Positions 5,048 through 6,196 of a stretch of 6,196 bases of DNA are shown here, piece by piece. A model generated the notes under the pieces. That model searched no databases. It was not told where the DNA came from and saw only the letters and a list, made by a program, of their open reading frames with translations. The position numbers and the translations under genes were made by a program. Positions within the stretch are counted from its first letter, which is position 1, and every line of letters starts with the position of its first letter. The stretch spans positions 1 to 6,196 of the forward strand of contig CAJTTQ010000003.1 of NCBI GenBank assembly GCA_910579145.1, read 5' to 3'. The DNA comes from an uncultured Eubacterium sp. (GTDB lineage Bacteria > Bacillota > Clostridia > Lachnospirales > Lachnospiraceae).

Positions 5048-6196
5048 ATGCCGATCATAATTAAGATGGGACAGCCCATCGGGTCAGAATCCCATTTGAA
5101 ACGGGCAATTGGCTATGTGATGCAGGAGTGGAAAACCAAGGGGAAGGTGTACAGTAACAGCGGTGTAACACCAGAAGAGATAATAGATACCTTTTTTCTC
5201 ACTAAGAAAGTATATCCTTCTCATGGGAAAAGGCAAGGTTATCACTGGAAATTTTCATTTTCCAAAGATGAAATGATTTCCCATGACGATGCTTTGAACT
5301 TTATCAAAGAATGGGCGGAGGAATATTTGGGTGTGGAGTATGATTTTGTGGTAGCGGAACACAGCGACCGGGAACTTACCCATATGCACCTCATTTTTAA
5401 TTCGGTAAAAAGAGGCGGTGGAAAATACCATTATGGAAAAAATGAATGGGAAAAGGTAATAAAGCCACTAACAAACCGCATATGTGATAAGTATCATACC
5501 GGATATGTCAAAGAAAAAGACAAGTCGCTGGATTATTCACCGGAAAAAGACTGGAAATCGGAAATAGAAAAGACGATAGACAGATGTATCGAGGTGAGTA
5601 AATCGTATGCGGATTTTAAGGCTCGGTTGCAGCGTGATTTCCATTATTCCGTTCGTGAGGGGGTATCAAAAGATTATGGCGTTTACTTATCATTGAAACC
5701 GTCAGGAAAGGGCAAAGCGGTTCGGTCATACAGGCTGTCCCCCGGCTACATGCCAGAAGATATTGAACGAAAGATCATGGAACACTCTTTGAAGCCCAAG
5801 GAAGTTTCGGATCCAGGAAACGATACTGTCAATCACAGAATGGATCCGAAACAGAGGGAAGAGAATAAAGAAATTTTTTGCGTGATATTTCGCCAGGACA
5901 AAGATTTTTTTCAGAATGGATATTTTCGCCGGACGTATATTCCTTATAGAGATCTTACTTCCTACCAGCAGTACTTTGTACGAAGGATGTTATCGGCAAG
6001 AAGATTATATCATCGAACCGGAACAACTCTCAAAGAGCATGAACAAAGTGTACGTGCCATTCATCGTATGATGAACGAGGTAGGTGAACTGTATAAGCAT
6101 AATATCCGTTCCGAACACAATCTGTCGGAAATAATATTTGATCTGCAAAAACAGATTACCTTTACACAACATCGTCTTTCCAATGGCATGATACCG
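5048..6196 (+). CDS. MobA/VirD2-type relaxase (MOBP-like), 3'-truncated by window edge
   Basis: 383 codons are present and the frame stays open at the right edge. The family cuts one strand at oriT through a catalytic tyrosine, stays covalently bound to the 5' end, and is exported with it. Seen: HLKRAIGYVM with Tyr23, the likely nucleophile; and AEHSDRELTHMHLIFNSV (103-120), the motif III metal site with His105, Asp107, His112, His114 and Asn118. Further on, DWKSEIEKTIDRCIEVSKSY and the segment up to SYRLSPGYMPEDIERKI are typical of clostridial relaxases, followed by a basic helical region. No defect is visible in the nuclease domain. It follows mobC by 14 nt and has a strong SD. The MOBP placement is by motif pattern; the missing C-terminus could carry additional domains that cannot be seen here. 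Confidence 0.93.
   Translation, partial: MPIIIKMGQPIGSESHLKRAIGYVMQEWKTKGKVYSNSGVTPEEIIDTFFLTKKVYPSHGKRQGYHWKFSFSKDEMISHDDALNFIKEWAEEYLGVEYDFVVAEHSDRELTHMHLIFNSVKRGGGKYHYGKNEWEKVIKPLTNRICDKYHTGYVKEKDKSLDYSPEKDWKSEIEKTIDRCIEVSKSYADFKARLQRDFHYSVREGVSKDYGVYLSLKPSGKGKAVRSYRLSPGYMPEDIERKIMEHSLKPKEVSDPGNDTVNHRMDPKQREENKEIFCVIFRQDKDFFQNGYFRRTYIPYRDLTSYQQYFVRRMLSARRLYHRTGTTLKEHEQSVRAIHRMMNEVGELYKHNIRSEHNLSEIIFDLQKQITFTQHRLSNGMIP

Overview
This window is a piece of an integrative and conjugative element (ICE) or conjugative plasmid from a Gram-positive host, most likely a gut Clostridia/Lachnospiraceae-type bacterium. The host call is inference. It rests on moderate-to-low GC, strong AGGAGG-type ribosome binding sites, a CwlT-like two-domain wall hydrolase as the T4SS cell-wall component, and a Val-Ser-Gly-rich linker of the kind common in Lachnospiraceae surface proteins. 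All genes lie on the + strand.

Region 1 (1-4364) is the end of a type IV secretion operon. It holds a VirB4-type ATPase cut by the left edge, a membrane-anchored lysozyme-like + NlpC/P60 hydrolase whose start overlaps the virB4 stop (ATGA), a single-pass membrane protein with a very lysine-rich C-terminus, and a small soluble protein resembling DUF3848. The genes overlap or sit 7-14 nt apart, so they are probably one transcript.

Region 2 (4365-4700) is a 336-nt non-coding control and transfer region. It begins with a 14-bp hairpin over the previous stop codon (probable terminator). A small 7-bp hairpin follows, then a 37-nt near-palindrome that is a good oriT candidate, with a nic-like GTCTTG/C at its right edge. 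A convincing SigA-type promoter (TTGCCA-17-TATAAC) overlaps that edge. Downstream is an array of six 17-bp dyads (hexamers TCCGTA/TACGGA separated by 5 bp) repeating every 31-34 bp. A seventh dyad of the same design forms the terminator hairpin. I regard this array as the most interesting feature of the window.

Region 3 (4701-6196) is the mobilization module: mobC (ribbon-helix-helix relaxosome accessory protein) and a MobA/VirD2-type (MOBP-like) relaxase that runs off the right edge.

Together: the relaxase and MobC process oriT, and the VirB4-powered channel and wall hydrolase provide the route out of the cell. The dyad array between oriT and mobC is placed to organise the relaxosome, to regulate the mob promoter, or both.
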